The notes beneath the pieces are model-generated. The model was given only the letters and a program-made list of their open reading frames with translations. It had not been told where the DNA came from and did no database searches. This document shows, piece after piece, positions 43,081-44,074 of a stretch of DNA of 44,074 nt. A program made the position numbers and the translations under genes. Position 1 is the stretch's first letter, and each line of letters starts with the position of its first letter. The stretch lies in contig JAJBSL010000019.1 of assembly GCA_020540725.1 (NCBI GenBank), forward strand, positions 1 through 44,074, given 5' to 3'. Source of the DNA: Lachnospiraceae bacterium EP-SM-12S-S03 (lineage in GTDB: Bacteria; Bacillota; Clostridia; Lachnospirales; Lachnospiraceae).

Positions 43081-43989
43081 ATGGATTACAAACCGATTTT
43101 ATTAAAAGAAGAATTTAATATTGAAAAGATATATACCATTCACTATTTTGAATACATGAACGATTTTTCATTTCAGGGAGAGTCTCATAATTTTTGGGAA
43201 TTTCTCTACGTAGACAAAGGAGCGGTAGAAATTACAGCCGGAAAATCCTTCCACCGTTTGGAAAAAGGAGAAATCGTTTTCCATCAACCAAATGAATTTC
43301 ACAAAGTAACTGCTGACGGCAAGATTGCTCCAAATCTCATCGTCGTTTCTTTTGAATGCAACGATTCCCACATGGAATTCTTTCAACGGAAAATACTCAA
43401 TCTGGATGAAACGGAACGAAGTATTTTAGGAATTATTATTTCAGAAGCGAAAGAAACTTTTGATGGAAGACTTGATGACCCCTATCAGGAAGAAATGTTT
43501 CTAAAATCATCTGCTCCTTTCGGTTCATTACAAATGATACGAATTGCTTTGGAACGTTTTCTGCTCCATATTATACGAAGGTATCATACGCCTTCTGCTA
43601 TAAGCAAAAACAATTCTACTAAATTTTTAAAAACAACAAAACAACGGGGGGATCAGGATATTTTCACCCGCGTAACCACTTACCTTGGTAATCACTTGAG
43701 CGAAAAACTTACAATAGAAAAAATATGCAAGGACAATCTGATCGGGCGTTCCCAACTTCAGAAAATCTTTCAGGAACAAAGCGGACTTGGTATTATCGAG
43801 TATTTTTCAAAAATGAAAATAGAAACTGCCAAAGGCATGATGCGAACAGAACATTTAAACTTTACCCAGATTTCCGAAAAGCTAGGATATTCTTCTATTC
43901 ATTATTTTTCCAGGCAGTTCAAAAAGATTACCGGGATGACGCCATCTGAGTACATCTCAAGTATCAAAGCGCTATCAGACAAAAAATAA
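43081..43989 (+). CDS. AraC-family transcriptional regulator (2)
   Basis: This 302-aa paralogue of the regulator at 40379 matches it along its length: IHYFEYMNDFSFQGESHNFWEFLYVDKG in the sensory cupin domain and two C-terminal helix-turn-helix units (KICKDNLIGRSQLQKIFQEQSG; NFTQISEKLGYSSIHYFSRQFKKITGMTPSEY). The start aligns with the paralogue, although no strong ribosome site precedes it (GAAGGGAA is about 20 nt away). Its original target may have been the importer now seen only as a remnant at 42937. It could also cross-regulate the GH129 region. Confidence 0.9.
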   Translation: MDYKPILLKEEFNIEKIYTIHYFEYMNDFSFQGESHNFWEFLYVDKGAVEITAGKSFHRLEKGEIVFHQPNEFHKVTADGKIAPNLIVVSFECNDSHMEFFQRKILNLDETERSILGIIISEAKETFDGRLDDPYQEEMFLKSSAPFGSLQMIRIALERFLLHIIRRYHTPSAISKNNSTKFLKTTKQRGDQDIFTRVTTYLGNHLSEKLTIEKICKDNLIGRSQLQKIFQEQSGLGIIEYFSKMKIETAKGMMRTEHLNFTQISEKLGYSSIHYFSRQFKKITGMTPSEYISSIKALSDKK

Positions 43990-44074
43990 TAATAAATCTA
44001 TAAATGAGCAAGTTCGTGATTTTGCATAAAAGAAAGACACCTCGATTCCATGTGTTGTATAATGAAAGTGCCTA

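Overview
The window looks like the chromosome of a gut Firmicute of the family Lachnospiraceae (Ruminococcus/Mediterraneibacter/Blautia/Dorea-like). The base composition is fairly AT-rich, ribosome sites are strong AGGAGG types, and the gene set is typical: dnaB-rplI-gdpP, mutS2, yhaM, an RlmD-type methyltransferase, a clostridial 2[4Fe-4S] ferredoxin and YesL/AraC sugar modules. The genus cannot be fixed by eye. No rRNA, tRNA or CRISPR array was seen.

Layout. (1) 1-5411 is a defence island on the minus strand. A good promoter (5383-5411) drives AbiEi antitoxin, AbiEii toxin and a three-gene ABC-three-component (ABC-3C) cassette of restriction-type nuclease, middle component and SMC-like ATPase. 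The ATPase loses its C-terminus where group II intron sequence and its reverse transcriptase begin; the reverse transcriptase runs off the left edge. (2) 5520-20699 is housekeeping: an RlmD-like methyltransferase with a C-terminal extension, a REP-like palindrome, yhaM, an HtrA-like membrane protein that has lost all three catalytic residues, mutS2, a two-component system, an orphan sugar-binding lipoprotein, ferredoxin, a MerR regulator, and dnaB/rplI/gdpP. (3) 20701-22110 holds an Rpn-family nuclease gene with a repetitive tail and strong terminators.

(4) 22126-43989 is a carbohydrate region that appears devoted to amino sugars, probably alpha-linked GalNAc from mucin O-glycans. One minus-strand operon holds a sugar nucleotidyltransferase, a NahK-like N-acetylhexosamine kinase and a GalE with Cys at position 299, the residue class associated with UDP-GlcNAc/UDP-GalNAc epimerisation. 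Further right, a minus-strand run reads GH129 (alpha-N-acetylgalactosaminidase family, with Asp433/Glu476 at the spacing of the Bifidobacterium enzyme), a Gfo/Idh/MocA oxidoreductase, an ABC sugar importer (lipoprotein plus two permeases), a two-permease ABC-2 exporter, and a 1354-residue GH31 enzyme with FN3, F5/8C, dockerin-like and cohesin-like modules but no signal peptide. Two paralogous AraC regulators lie at 40379 and 43081.

A nearly identical TTGTGCAAA...TATAAT element of 21-22 bp lies upstream of both the hexosamine operon and the GH129 operon, about 15 kb apart. It suggests one regulon joining import, de-glycosylation and UDP-sugar formation. All functional calls come from reading motifs; no database search was run.
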